DNA from: Amycolatopsis pretoriensis
GTDB taxonomy: Bacteria; Actinomycetota; Actinomycetes; Mycobacteriales; Pseudonocardiaceae
DNA length: 64,000 nucleotides
Direction of reading: 5' to 3'
Assembly: GCF_900107925.1 (NCBI RefSeq)
Contig: NZ_FNUJ01000001.1
Span: 558,001 to 622,000 of the forward strand
Part shown: positions 8,622 to 16,237 of the stretch, piece after piece
How positions within the stretch are numbered: the stretch's first letter is position 1
Layout of the letters: each line of letters opens with the position of its first letter
Notes under the pieces: model-generated
The model's input: only the letters and a program-made list of their open reading frames with translations
Databases searched by the model: none
What the model was told of the DNA's origin: nothing
Program-made: the position numbers and the translations under genes

Positions 8622-9560
8622 TCAGCGCGCCGCCGCGGCCGCTCGCTCCGCGGCCGGGGTGAAACCGCCGAACGCGTCCACCGCCCGCTGGACGTCTTCG
8701 GCCACGAGGTCGTGGTTCAGCGCACCCGCGGCGGCCGCGCCCTGGGCCGCGGCGATGATCACCGTCGCCCGCGCGTCCACGACGTTCCCGGCCGCCCACA
8801 CGCCCGGCACGTTCGTCTTGCCCATCGGGTCCGTGGACCCTTCTTCGTAGCCGAGCCCGCGCAGGAGATCGTCGTGCGGGACGGTCCGCGTGCGGATGAA
8901 CAGCGCCACCCGCGGGACGAACCGCGCGCCGAGTTCGACTCCGGTGAGGTGCCCGTCTTCCCGCCGCACCGCCGTGACGGCCCCGTCGACGACCCGGACG
9001 CCCCGCGCGTCGAGCCGCGTCCGGTCCTCTTCGGACAGTGGCGTGGTGTGCGGGAAGTACACGACGTCCGGCGACCACTGGCGCACCAGCAGCGCGTGCT
9101 CGACGCTCAGCGGCTCGGTGCCGAGGACGCCGAGCGGCTGGTCGCGGACCTCGTAGCCGTGGCAGTACGGGCAGGTGACGGCGTCGGTGCCCCAGCTTTC
9201 GCGCAGGCCGGGCAGCTCCGGCAGGTCGTCGTGGACGCCGGTCGCGACCAGGACGCGCCGGGCCGTCAGCTCCCGGCCACTGGCCAGCTCGGCGGTGAAG
9301 CCCGCGTCGAGCCGGGTCACCCGGTCGTCGAGGACCTCGACGCCGTAGCCGGCGAGCTCCTCGCGGCCGATCTTGAGCAGCTCCGACGGCGGCAGGCCGT
9401 CGCGGGACAGGAAACCGTGCATGTGCTGGGCGGGCGCGTTGCGCGGCGAGCCACCGTCGACGACCGCGACGCGCCGCCGCGCCCGGCCCAGCATCAGGGC
9501 GGCGCTCAGACCCGCCGCGCCGCCACCCACCACCAGGACGTCATAGCTGTTTTCGGTCAT
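8622..9560 (-). CDS. Thioredoxin reductase-like FAD/NAD(P) oxidoreductase
   Basis: This 312-residue flavoprotein starts at ATG 9560 after a GGGTGGCGGC leader. It has the FAD-binding VVGGGAAGLSAAL at 10-22, a redox pair CPYC at 130-133, and the C-terminal FAD contact GVWAAGNVVD. It looks like the low-molecular-weight thioredoxin reductase group, but the CPYCHGYEV site and the weak central NAD motif (GVLGTEPLS) are typical of an actinobacterial branch whose partner is unknown. It is divergent from an XRE-cupin regulator across a palindrome-rich 77-bp gap, so that regulator probably controls it. The globin gene downstream is likely co-transcribed. Confidence 0.9.
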   Translation of the reverse strand: MTENSYDVLVVGGGAAGLSAALMLGRARRRVAVVDGGSPRNAPAQHMHGFLSRDGLPPSELLKIGREELAGYGVEVLDDRVTRLDAGFTAELASGRELTARRVLVATGVHDDLPELPGLRESWGTDAVTCPYCHGYEVRDQPLGVLGTEPLSVEHALLVRQWSPDVVYFPHTTPLSEEDRTRLDARGVRVVDGAVTAVRREDGHLTGVELGARFVPRVALFIRTRTVPHDDLLRGLGYEEGSTDPMGKTNVPGVWAAGNVVDARATVIIAAAQGAAAAGALNHDLVAEDVQRAVDAFGGFTPAAERAAAAAR

Positions 9561-9588
9561 GCCGCCACCCTGCGCCCGGCTTGGCGGA

Positions 9589-9618
9589 TTCGACAACACA
9601 TGTTGCCGTTTCCGCAAC
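9589..9618. promoter_or_regulatory. Overlapping inverted repeats between oxidoreductase and XRE-cupin genes
   Basis: CAACA (9594-9598), two bases, TGTTG (9601-9605) form one palindrome; GTTGC (9602-9606) and GCAAC (9614-9618) form a second that overlaps it. They lie between two divergent starts, the expected place for an XRE operator. The leading TTCGACAAC (9589-9597) recurs at 10868-10876, upstream of the LUD-domain gene. Confidence 0.5.
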
Positions 9619-9637
9619 GAGCGCGTTTCCTGGAGGG

Positions 9638-10222
9638 ATGACGGACGCGATCACCCAGGCCCTCTCCGAGGTCGGCCCCCGCCTCAAGCGGGTCCGCACG
9701 CAGCGACGGGTCACGCTGGCCGACCTCTCGGCCGCGACGGGCATCTCGAAGAGCACGCTCTCCCGCCTGGAATCCGGGCAGCGGAAGCCGAGCCTCGAGC
9801 TGCTCCTGCCGATCGCGCAGGCCCACCAGGTCCCGCTGGACGAGCTGGTGGGCGCCCCGGAGGTCGGCGACCCCCGCGTCCGGCTGACCGCCCGCCGCCT
9901 CCCGCGGGCCAACGGCGCGACGATGACGGTCCTGCCGCTGACCCGCCAGCCCGGCGCGCCCCAGGCGTTCAAGATGATCCTGGAACCGGAGACCGGCGAG
10001 CCCGACCCGCAGGTCCACGAGGGTTACGAGTGGCTCTACGTCCTGTCGGGCCGGCTCCGCCTGATCCTGGCCGACCGGGACCTGACGCTGGGGCCGGGCG
10101 AGGCGGCGGAGTTCGACACACGGCTGCCGCACTGGTTCGGCGCGGTCGGGCGGCCGGCGGAGATCCTCAGCCTGTTCGGCAAGCAGGGCGAGCGGCTCCA
10201 CCTGCGGGCCAAGTCCCGCTAG
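9638..10222 (+). CDS. XRE-cupin transcriptional regulator
   Basis: A 194-residue regulator starting at ATG 9638 with GGAGG immediately upstream. Residues 8-65 are a lambda-repressor-type helix-turn-helix (LADLSAATGISKSTLSRLESG). Residues 105-185 are a cupin barrel with HEGYEWLYVLSG and LGPGEAAEFDTRLPHWF, which in this family bind a small ligand. It is divergent from the CPYC oxidoreductase and the palindromes at 9594-9618 are placed for control of both. It ends 2 bp into the stop region of the LUD-domain gene on the other strand. Confidence 0.9.
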   Translation: MTDAITQALSEVGPRLKRVRTQRRVTLADLSAATGISKSTLSRLESGQRKPSLELLLPIAQAHQVPLDELVGAPEVGDPRVRLTARRLPRANGATMTVLPLTRQPGAPQAFKMILEPETGEPDPQVHEGYEWLYVLSGRLRLILADRDLTLGPGEAAEFDTRLPHWFGAVGRPAEILSLFGKQGERLHLRAKSR

Positions 10223-10830
10223 AACCCGATCGCCTCACGCAGCAACAGCACGGTCGCGCGCCCGGGCCGCGGTTCGGCGTTGAGAACCAGCAGGCGGTTG
10301 ACGGCACTGGGCCACCCGTGGACCTCCTGCGTGCGGACGCTTTCCAGCGGCAGGCAGTGCTCCTCGACGCGACGCAGCGCCGTTTCCAGGTCGGGCACGA
10401 TCTTCTGCGCGCCGACGATCCAGATCGCCCGGGCCGCGCCCCCGGCGTAGGCGGGCAGCTGGCTGCCGCTGCCCGAGGCGGCCACGAGCGAACCGGTTTC
10501 GGTGACCGCCGCGACGCTGCCCACGACGACGTCCGGGCTCGCGAGCAGCCGCCGGATCTCGTCGGCGCCGGTTTCGCGGTCGATGGCCAGCACCCGCGGC
10601 CGGATGGCCTCGTAGCTCCCGGTCGCGTTGAGGTCGTCGTCGATGCCGGACCGGCGGAGGGTTTCGCTGGCTCCGGTGAACACGGCGGCGCCCGCCGGGA
10701 TCAGCTCCTTGACGCGGATGCGCGCGGCGGCGGCGTCGTCGAGGATCTCCACGGCGAATCCGTGGGCGGTCAACGCGGCGGCCGCGCGCTCCAGGCGGCC
10801 GGCGGCGGCCGGCTCGGCGAACGTGGTCAT
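10219..10830 (-). CDS. LUD-domain protein (LutC/YkgG-like)
   Basis: This 203-residue protein starts at ATG 10830. The GAAVFTGASETLRRSGI and VVVGSVAAVTETGSLVAASGSGSQLPAYAG segments, and the GAQKIVPDLETALRRVEEHCLPLES end, match the LUD fold found in LutC and in stand-alone YkgG-type proteins. LutC works in lactate oxidation with LutA and LutB, but neither partner is present here, so the function of this orphan copy is unknown. It is divergent from an ECF sigma gene, with a promoter motif of that sigma type in the gap. TTCGACAAC at 10868-10876 repeats a sequence found at the XRE-cupin locus. Confidence 0.85.
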   Translation of the reverse strand: MTTFAEPAAAGRLERAAAALTAHGFAVEILDDAAAARIRVKELIPAGAAVFTGASETLRRSGIDDDLNATGSYEAIRPRVLAIDRETGADEIRRLLASPDVVVGSVAAVTETGSLVAASGSGSQLPAYAGGAARAIWIVGAQKIVPDLETALRRVEEHCLPLESVRTQEVHGWPSAVNRLLVLNAEPRPGRATVLLLREAIGF

Positions 10831-10898
10831 GGTGGCTCCGGAACGTGGTCGGATCGGTTTCGGAGGGTTCGACAACGCAGCGGCCCGGAACGTCAGGC

Positions 10899-10927
10899 CT
10901 CACATTCCGGGGCGCTGTCCGGTCGTA
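10899..10927 (+). promoter_or_regulatory. Candidate ECF promoter upstream of the SigJ-like gene
   Basis: CTCACATTCC (10899-10908), 12 bp, then GGTCGTA (10921-10927). The first block equals the block at the ECF-ogt operon (32202-32211, other strand) and the spacing is the same, but the second block matches the CGTCTAC element in only three central bases (GTC). The gene start lies 23 bp beyond it with its own ribosome site. Confidence 0.45.
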
Positions 10928-10950
10928 GGGGTGACGACGAAGGGAGCACG

Positions 10951-11820
10951 ATGACCACTCGCGACGCGGTCATGGGGGAGCGGCGCGCGCTGCTCAACCT
11001 CGCCTACCGGCTCCTGGGCAGCCTGGCCGAGGCCGAGGACGCCGTTCAGGAGGCCTACGCCCGCTGGTTCGCCCTGACTCCGGCGCGGCGGGACGAGATC
11101 GCGTCCCCCGGCGCGTGGCTGACGACGGTGACCGGCCGCGTCTGCCTGAACGTCCTGGGCTCGGCCCGGGCCCGGCGCGAGAGCTACGTGGGCGACTGGC
11201 TTCCCGAGCCGGTGCCCGGGGACCAGGGCGGCGACCCGGCCGACCGGGTCACCCTCGACGAGTCGGTCAGCATGGCCTTCCTGGTCGTGCTCGAGGCGAT
11301 GACCCCGGCCGAACGCGTGGCGTTCGTCCTGCACGACGTCTTCTGCCACTCGTTCGCCGAAGTCGCCGAGATCGTCGGGCGGACGCCGGCGGCGTGCCGG
11401 CAGCTGGCGTCCTCGGCGCGGCGCCGGGTCCGCGAGTCCCGCGGCCGGGTGACGCCGGCGGCCCGGCAGGCCGGGATCGTCCGGGACTTCAGGCGGGCGT
11501 GGGAGGCCCAGGACATCGCCGCCCTGATCGGCCTGCTCGATCCCGCGGCCACCGCGACCGCCGACGGCGGCGGCCTCGCGCTCACCTTCCTGCGTCCCCT
11601 CGAAGGCGGCGAGCGGATCGCGACCGCGTGGGTCGAGCTGGCCCGGCGCCGGCCGCCCGGCATGACGGTCCTGGAGCGCACGGTCAACGGGCGGCCGGGC
11701 CTGGTGGCCCAGGAGGACGGCGTCACCGTGACGGTGTTCGCCTTCGACGTCGTGGCCGACCGGATCCGGCGCATCTGGGTCGTGCGGAACCCCGAGAAAC
11801 TCCGGCGCTGGACGAGCTAG
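10951..11820 (+). CDS. ECF sigma factor with SnoaL-like C-terminal domain (SigJ/ECF41-like)
   Basis: A 289-residue sigma factor starting at ATG 10951 (AAGGGAG ribosome site). Region 2 (residues 8-75: LLNLAYRLLGSLAEAEDAVQEAYARW) and region 4 (about 115-165: FLVVLEAMTPAERVAFVLHDVF, SFAEVAEIVGRTPAACRQLASSAR) are joined by a linker holding YVGDWLPEP, typical of ECF41. Residues 175-289 form an NTF2/SnoaL-like domain, which in ECF41 factors modulates activity in place of an anti-sigma. The usual ECF41 partner (a carboxymuconolactone decarboxylase or oxidoreductase) is not adjacent; the divergent LUD gene is the nearest candidate target. It ends tail to tail with a second ECF gene. Confidence 0.92.
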   Translation: MTTRDAVMGERRALLNLAYRLLGSLAEAEDAVQEAYARWFALTPARRDEIASPGAWLTTVTGRVCLNVLGSARARRESYVGDWLPEPVPGDQGGDPADRVTLDESVSMAFLVVLEAMTPAERVAFVLHDVFCHSFAEVAEIVGRTPAACRQLASSARRRVRESRGRVTPAARQAGIVRDFRRAWEAQDIAALIGLLDPAATATADGGGLALTFLRPLEGGERIATAWVELARRRPPGMTVLERTVNGRPGLVAQEDGVTVTVFAFDVVADRIRRIWVVRNPEKLRRWTS

Positions 11821-12806
11821 GCGAGGGTTTCCGGCAGCCCGAAGCCCGCGTACATCTTCGGGTCGAGGAAGCCCATGATCTCGGCGACGCGATCGCCGCG
11901 CAGCGTCAGCACGTTCACGCAGCCGATGCGGAAGACGCCGTCCGGATGGCGCTGGTAGCAGGCGAACGCGAGCTGGCCGGCGGCCCGGACCGGGACCAGC
12001 CGCCACGGCGTCGCGAACACGTTGGCGGTGAGGAACCGGGCGACGTCGTCGCGGCCGTCGAACCAGGCGGGCAGCGGCGGCATCGTGAAACGGGCGTCCT
12101 CGGCGAGCAGTGCCAGCAGCGCCGGGACGTCCGCGCGCTCCCACGCCGCGACGAAGTCCGCCACCAGTGCGCGTTCCGCGTCCTCGCCGAGGGCGCGCAG
12201 CGTCGCCTGCTGGCTTTGCGAAGGTGCGTGTTCGTCGAGGGTCTTGCGCGCCCGCTGCAGCCTGCTGTTGACCGAAGCGACCGAGGTGCCGAGTGCTTCG
12301 GCGACTTCCGCGGCCGAGAACGCGAGCACCTCACGCAGGATCAGCACGGCCCGCTGGGTGCCGGGCGGGTGCTGCAGCGCCGCGACGAACGCCAGCTCGA
12401 CGCTTTCGCGGAGCTCGAACAGGCGTTGCGGGTCCCAGTCGTCCTCGGGGTAGGGCTCGACGAACGCCTCGCCGTCGACCGGGTCGGCCAGCGCGTCACC
12501 GGGGTTCGCCGCGGGGTGGAAGTCGCGCGGCAGCAGGCGTTTCGGGCGTTGCTTGATCAACCGCAGGCAGGCGTTGGTGGCGATCCGGTAGAGCCACGCA
12601 CGCACCGTGCTGCGGCCTTCGAACCCGGCCAGTCCGCGCCACGCGCCGAGCAACGCTTCCTGCAGCGCGTCTTCGGCGTCGTGCAGGGCGCCGAGCATCC
12701 GGTAGCAGTGCGCGCGCAGCTCGCTCTGGTAGGGCCGCACGAGCCGGTCGAACGCGCCGCGGTCCGCGCGCCGCGCCGCTTCGAGGAGGTCGGCTTCGGT
12801 GTCCAT
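11817..12806 (-). CDS. ECF sigma factor with SnoaL-like C-terminal domain (SigG-like)
   Basis: This 329-residue sigma factor begins at ATG 12806. Region 2 (RLVRPYQSELRAHCYRMLGALHDAEDALQEALLGAWRGL) and region 4 (LQHPPGTQRAVLILREVLAFSAAEVAEALGTSVASVNSRLQRARK) are followed by a SnoaL/NTF2 fold from about residue 205, ending GFLDPKMYAGFGLPETLA. This layout is that of the SigG-like ECF group, which lacks a classic anti-sigma. The gene follows the GNAT gene by 20 bp and is probably co-transcribed. Its stop and that of the plus-strand ECF gene share the bases of a CTAG palindrome (11817-11820). Confidence 0.92.
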   Translation of the reverse strand: MDTEADLLEAARRADRGAFDRLVRPYQSELRAHCYRMLGALHDAEDALQEALLGAWRGLAGFEGRSTVRAWLYRIATNACLRLIKQRPKRLLPRDFHPAANPGDALADPVDGEAFVEPYPEDDWDPQRLFELRESVELAFVAALQHPPGTQRAVLILREVLAFSAAEVAEALGTSVASVNSRLQRARKTLDEHAPSQSQQATLRALGEDAERALVADFVAAWERADVPALLALLAEDARFTMPPLPAWFDGRDDVARFLTANVFATPWRLVPVRAAGQLAFACYQRHPDGVFRIGCVNVLTLRGDRVAEIMGFLDPKMYAGFGLPETLA

Positions 12807-12826
12807 GCGCGCATCCTGCCCGATGG

Positions 12827-13312
12827 TCAGCCCAGTTCGCGCTGCATCAGCAGGGTGTCGAGCCAGCGGCCGTGCTTGAACCCGACGCGCCGCAGCACGC
12901 CGGCGTCGGTGAAGCCCGCGGCGCGGTGCAGGTTCCGCGACGCGGGGTTGCCGGAGTCGACGACGACCGCGATCGCCTGCCGGGCCCCGGCTTTCGCGCA
13001 CCGCTCGAGCAGCCCGTCCAGCAGCCGGCGGCCGTCCCCGCGCCCGGCGGCTTCGGGCGCGAGGTAGATCGTGGTCTCGACCGTGTGCCGGTAGGCGGGT
13101 TTCGGCCGCCAGGGCGCGGCGAACGCGAAGCCGTCGACCTTCGTGCCGCGCAGGACAAGGAATGGCAGGTCGCTTCCGTGGATCTTCGCGCGCCACTGGT
13201 CCGGGGTGGGCGGCGTGGTCTCGAACGTGAAGACCGAGTCGGTGACGTAGGGCGCGAAGACCGCCGCGATGCCTTCGGCGTCGGCCTCGCCCGCTTCCTC
13301 GATAGTGGACAT
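12827..13312 (-). CDS. GNAT N-acetyltransferase (phosphinothricin acetyltransferase-like)
   Basis: A 161-residue protein from ATG 13312. The order MSTIEEAGEADAEGIAAVFAPYV, TFETTPPTPDQWRAKI, YRHTVETTIYLAPEAAGRGDGRRLLDGL (acetyl-CoA loop) and the C-terminal RRVGFKHGRWLDTLLMQREL fits the Pat/MnaT subgroup, which acetylates phosphinothricin, methionine sulfone or related amino acids. The substrate here is not determined. It precedes the SigG-like ECF gene on the same strand, and its ATG is only 18 bp from the start of the divergent XRE-cupin gene. Confidence 0.85.
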   Translation of the reverse strand: MSTIEEAGEADAEGIAAVFAPYVTDSVFTFETTPPTPDQWRAKIHGSDLPFLVLRGTKVDGFAFAAPWRPKPAYRHTVETTIYLAPEAAGRGDGRRLLDGLLERCAKAGARQAIAVVVDSGNPASRNLHRAAGFTDAGVLRRVGFKHGRWLDTLLMQRELG

Positions 13313-13330
13313 GACAGGTATTATAGAGGA
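13313..13330. promoter_or_regulatory. 18-bp divergent start region with TATTATA element
   Basis: The gap between two opposing start codons holds only GACAGGTATTATAGAGGA. TATTATA looks like a -10 element, and AGAGGA serves as ribosome site for the plus gene. A -10 here for the plus gene is too close for a normal leader, so promoters must reach into the neighbouring coding regions, or one gene is leaderless. Confidence 0.4.
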
Positions 13331-13915
13331 ATGATCGATCCGGTTGTCCTCGGCCGCCGCCTGCACGACCTGCGGACCGACCGCGGCCTGGCGCTGAGCG
13401 CGCTGGCCACGCGGGCGGCGGTGAGCGTGAGCATGCTGTCGGCGATCGAACGCGGCGAGAAGACGCCGACGGTGGTCGTGCTGTCCCGCGTCGCCGACGG
13501 CCTGGGGCTGTCGCTGTCGCGGCTGCTGGCCGATCTGGAGTCGGACCGGGTGATCGTCCGCCGCGCGGCGGAGCAGGACCACGTCGCGGAACCGGGCGGC
13601 TGGCACCGCACGGTGCTGACCCCGGTGGTGCCCGGCGTGAACTTCGAGTGGATCCGGACCACGTTGCCGGCGGGGTGCGACGCGGGCAGCTTCCCGGCGT
13701 ACGCCGCGGGCTCGCACGAGTTCGTCGCCGTCGAATCGGGAACGTTGTGGCTGGGCGTCGGCTCGGCCGAGTACGTCCTGGCGGCGGGGGATTCGGTCTA
13801 CTTCCCGGCGGACGAGACGCATTCGTACGCCAACCGCGGCCACGAGCCGTGCTCGTACCACGTCGCGGCGCTGGTCATGCGCTCACGCTTGACTCATCCG
13901 ATCACTTCCTCCTAG
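13331..13915 (+). CDS. XRE-cupin transcriptional regulator
   Basis: A 194-residue regulator starting at ATG 13331 with AGAGGA upstream. The helix-turn-helix covers residues 8-60 (LSALATRAAVSVSMLSAIERGEKTPT), and a cupin domain lies at about 105-185 (AGSHEFVAVESGTLWLGV, AAGDSVYFPADETHSYAN). It resembles regulators that sit next to a GNAT acetyltransferase and control it. Divergent placement 18 bp from the Pat-like gene supports that. A second XRE-cupin protein of the same length lies at 9638, and the two are only distantly alike. Confidence 0.9.
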   Translation: MIDPVVLGRRLHDLRTDRGLALSALATRAAVSVSMLSAIERGEKTPTVVVLSRVADGLGLSLSRLLADLESDRVIVRRAAEQDHVAEPGGWHRTVLTPVVPGVNFEWIRTTLPAGCDAGSFPAYAAGSHEFVAVESGTLWLGVGSAEYVLAAGDSVYFPADETHSYANRGHEPCSYHVAALVMRSRLTHPITSS

Positions 13916-13991
13916 CCTGATTTGACGCATTCCCGATCCGCCGTCGGAACACCGCGTGGTGCTTCCGTCGTGGCCAGGAAAGGGAGGTCCC

Positions 13992-15542
13992 GTGAGCAGA
14001 CCGTTGAGCCGTCGTCGCGCGGTCACCTGGGGAGCGGCGGCGGGTGCCGCGCTGCCATTCGTCGGATCTCCGGCCGTCGCGGCGGAAGAGGGCGCGCAGG
14101 GCCGCGTCTTCGACGTCACGAAGTTCGGCGCCAAAGGTGACGGCCGGACCATCGACACGGCGGCGATCAACCGCGCGATCGACGCGGCCGCCGGCCGCGG
14201 CGGGACCGTCTACTTCCCGGCCGGGACGTACGCGAGCTATTCGATCCACCTCAAGAGCAACGTGGCGCTGTACCTCGCGGCGAACGCGACGATCCTCGCG
14301 GCCACGCCGGCCGGCGGCCGGGGGTACGACCCCGCCGAGCCGGGCGCGGGCAACCCGTACCAGGACTTCGGGCACAGCCACTGGCACAACAGCCTGATCT
14401 GGGGCGAGAATCTGGAGAACGTCACCATCGAAGGGCCGGGCAAGATCGACGGCAAGGGGCTCGTCGCCGGCGGTAGCGCGGAATCCGCGCCGCTCAACGG
14501 CAACAAGGCGATCGCGCTCAAGCTGTGCCGCAACGTCGCGATCCGCGAGATCACGATCGTCAACGGCGGGCACTTCGGCATCCTCCCGACCGGTGTCGAC
14601 AACTTCCGCATCGAAGGTCTGGTGATCGACACCAACCGCGACGGCATCAACATCGACTGCTGCAAGAACGTCCGGATCTCCGGCACGACGGTCAACTCGC
14701 CGAACGACGACGCGATCGTGCTGAAGAGCTCGTACGCGCTGAACCGGGTGCGGGACACCGAGAACGTGACGATCGACAACTGCTTCGTCAGCGGTTACGA
14801 CCTCGGGACGCTGGTCGACGGAACGTTCAAGACGTCGTCGTACGGGCGGACCGGCCGGGTCAAGTTCGGCACGGAGGCCAACGGCGGGTTCCGCAACATC
14901 GCGATCTCCAACGTGGTCTTCGAGTACTGCCGCGGGCTGGCGCTGGAGACGGTGGACGGCGGGTGGCTGGAGGACGTGACGATCGGCAACCTGACGATGC
15001 GCAACGTCCAGATGCCGCTGTTCCTGCGGCTGGGCGCGCGGATGCGCGGCCCGGCGGGCATCCCGGTCGGCTTCCTGCGGCGGGTGAGCATCAGCGACGT
15101 CACGACGTTCGCCGCGGACCCGAGGTACCCGTCGTGTATCGCGGGCATCCCCGGCCACCCGATCGAGGACGTCAAACTGAGCAACATCCGCCACCACCTC
15201 GCGGGCGGCCTCACCCCGGGCGACGCGGTCCAGAACCCACCGGAGCTGGAAACGGCGTACCCGGAGCCGTCGATGTTCGGCACGCTGCCGGCGTACGGGT
15301 TCTTCATCCGCCACGCGCGGGGGATCAGCCTGGACAATGTGGACGTCCACTTCGGAACGCCGGACACGCGCCCGGCGTTCGTGGCGCGGGACGTCGTGGA
15401 TCTCGACGTGCACCACTGCCGCGCGGACAAGGTGGCGGGAACCCCGACGTTCGTGCTGGACGACGTGGACGACTTCCGGGTGAGCGACGGGCGCCCGGTT
15501 CCGGAGGCGAAGGTGGAGCACGCGGACCACCAGGAGCTGTGA
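13992..15542 (+). CDS. Secreted glycoside hydrolase family 28 (polygalacturonase-like)
   Basis: This 516-residue enzyme starts at GTG 13992 after AAGGGAGG. The N-terminus has a Tat signal (SRRRAVTWGAAAGAALPF) with cleavage near AVAAEE. A pectate-lyase-like beta helix follows: FDVTKFGAKGDGRTIDTAAIN near residues 40-60, and a catalytic region with NRDGINID, PNDDAIVLK and GHFGI, matching the GH28 NxD, DD and GH points. It would cut polygalacturonate or a related pectin outside the cell. It is a single gene ending in a strong hairpin. No pectin transporter is adjacent. Confidence 0.88.
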   Translation: MSRPLSRRRAVTWGAAAGAALPFVGSPAVAAEEGAQGRVFDVTKFGAKGDGRTIDTAAINRAIDAAAGRGGTVYFPAGTYASYSIHLKSNVALYLAANATILAATPAGGRGYDPAEPGAGNPYQDFGHSHWHNSLIWGENLENVTIEGPGKIDGKGLVAGGSAESAPLNGNKAIALKLCRNVAIREITIVNGGHFGILPTGVDNFRIEGLVIDTNRDGINIDCCKNVRISGTTVNSPNDDAIVLKSSYALNRVRDTENVTIDNCFVSGYDLGTLVDGTFKTSSYGRTGRVKFGTEANGGFRNIAISNVVFEYCRGLALETVDGGWLEDVTIGNLTMRNVQMPLFLRLGARMRGPAGIPVGFLRRVSISDVTTFAADPRYPSCIAGIPGHPIEDVKLSNIRHHLAGGLTPGDAVQNPPELETAYPEPSMFGTLPAYGFFIRHARGISLDNVDVHFGTPDTRPAFVARDVVDLDVHHCRADKVAGTPTFVLDDVDDFRVSDGRPVPEAKVEHADHQEL

Positions 15543-15547
15543 AGCTG

Positions 15548-15584
15548 CCGGCCGGGTCCTGGCGCCGCCGCGGGACCCGGCCGG
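15548..15584 (+). terminator. Hairpin terminator after the GH28 gene
   Basis: A perfect 12-bp stem, CCGGCCGGGTCC (15548-15559) with GGACCCGGCCGG (15573-15584), and a 13-base loop, starting 6 bp after the stop. TTTCGG follows. There is no long T run, as is common in high-G+C actinobacteria. Confidence 0.7.
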
Positions 15585-15626
15585 TTTCGGTCATGCGGGC
15601 GGCGCGCCGCTGCTAACGTCCGGTGG

Positions 15627-15896
15627 GTGAAGGTGTGGTGGTGCGGACTGGCCGTGAGCGGCGTGGTGCTGGTGGCCGCGTGCGCGGGCGGCGGATCGGG
15701 AACGGGACGGCTGCTCCCACCGTCCACGACGGACAGCACGGTGACTCCGACGACGACCGGGACCGCGCCGACGACCGAGTCACCGTCGACCACCACGACC
15801 CGGCCGACCACCACGACGCCGGAAACACGAGCCCACACGACGACGAAGAAGCCGACGACTCCCCACCGCACGATGACCCGCCGCCGGCCGCGCTGA
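15627..15896 (+). CDS. Small Thr/Pro-rich lipoprotein
   Basis: An 89-residue product from GTG 15627. A short signal sequence ends in a lipobox (LVAAC, Cys19), followed by about 60 residues made mostly of Thr, Ser and Pro ([12 protein letters not shown]) and a basic end (RRRPR). The lipid-anchored, probably glycosylated or disordered tail carries no catalytic domain. It may be a cell-surface spacer. Function unknown. Confidence 0.6.
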   Translation: MKVWWCGLAVSGVVLVAACAGGGSGTGRLLPPSTTDSTVTPTTTGTAPTTESPSTTTTRPTTTTPETRAHTTTKKPTTPHRTMTRRRPR

Positions 15897-15897
15897 C

Positions 15898-16116
15898 TCA
15901 GCGGCCGCGCAGGTCCGGGCGGGCCAAGCCGATGCCCGCCAACGCGATGAGCGCCACCGCCGCCACCGCGACGATCACCTCCAGCACCGGCACCCGGGCC
16001 GCGGTCGTCGTCAACGTGACGATGCTCGACACCAAAAGCAGTACCCCCGCGGCCAGGCTCAGCCAGCACAGCGGGGCGGTCCTCGGGATCACGTGCCAAC
16101 GGGTCTGCCCGGCCAT
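15898..16116 (-). CDS. Small two-helix membrane protein
   Basis: A 72-residue protein from ATG 16116 with two hydrophobic helices (about residues 15-36 and 42-64) separated by a short TTTAARVP loop, and a basic end. It ends 2 bp from the opposite lipoprotein gene. I do not recognise it; many actinobacterial genomes carry such conserved small membrane proteins. Confidence 0.55.
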   Translation of the reverse strand: MAGQTRWHVIPRTAPLCWLSLAAGVLLLVSSIVTLTTTAARVPVLEVIVAVAAVALIALAGIGLARPDLRGR

Positions 16117-16237
16117 CGCGCCTCCTCGTTCGGTCGACTTCCCGTAGCTGCCCCGATCGCGTGTCGATCAAACCGCCGGCACGGAGTTGTCGCGTTCCTG
16201 CCAGCATCCGTGCGCCGCGGCCGGTCTACTCGGCCCC

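Noticed and set aside
13992..15542. GH28 gene as part of a pectin-use operon.
   Set aside because: It stands alone with its own terminator, and the neighbours do not concern pectin.
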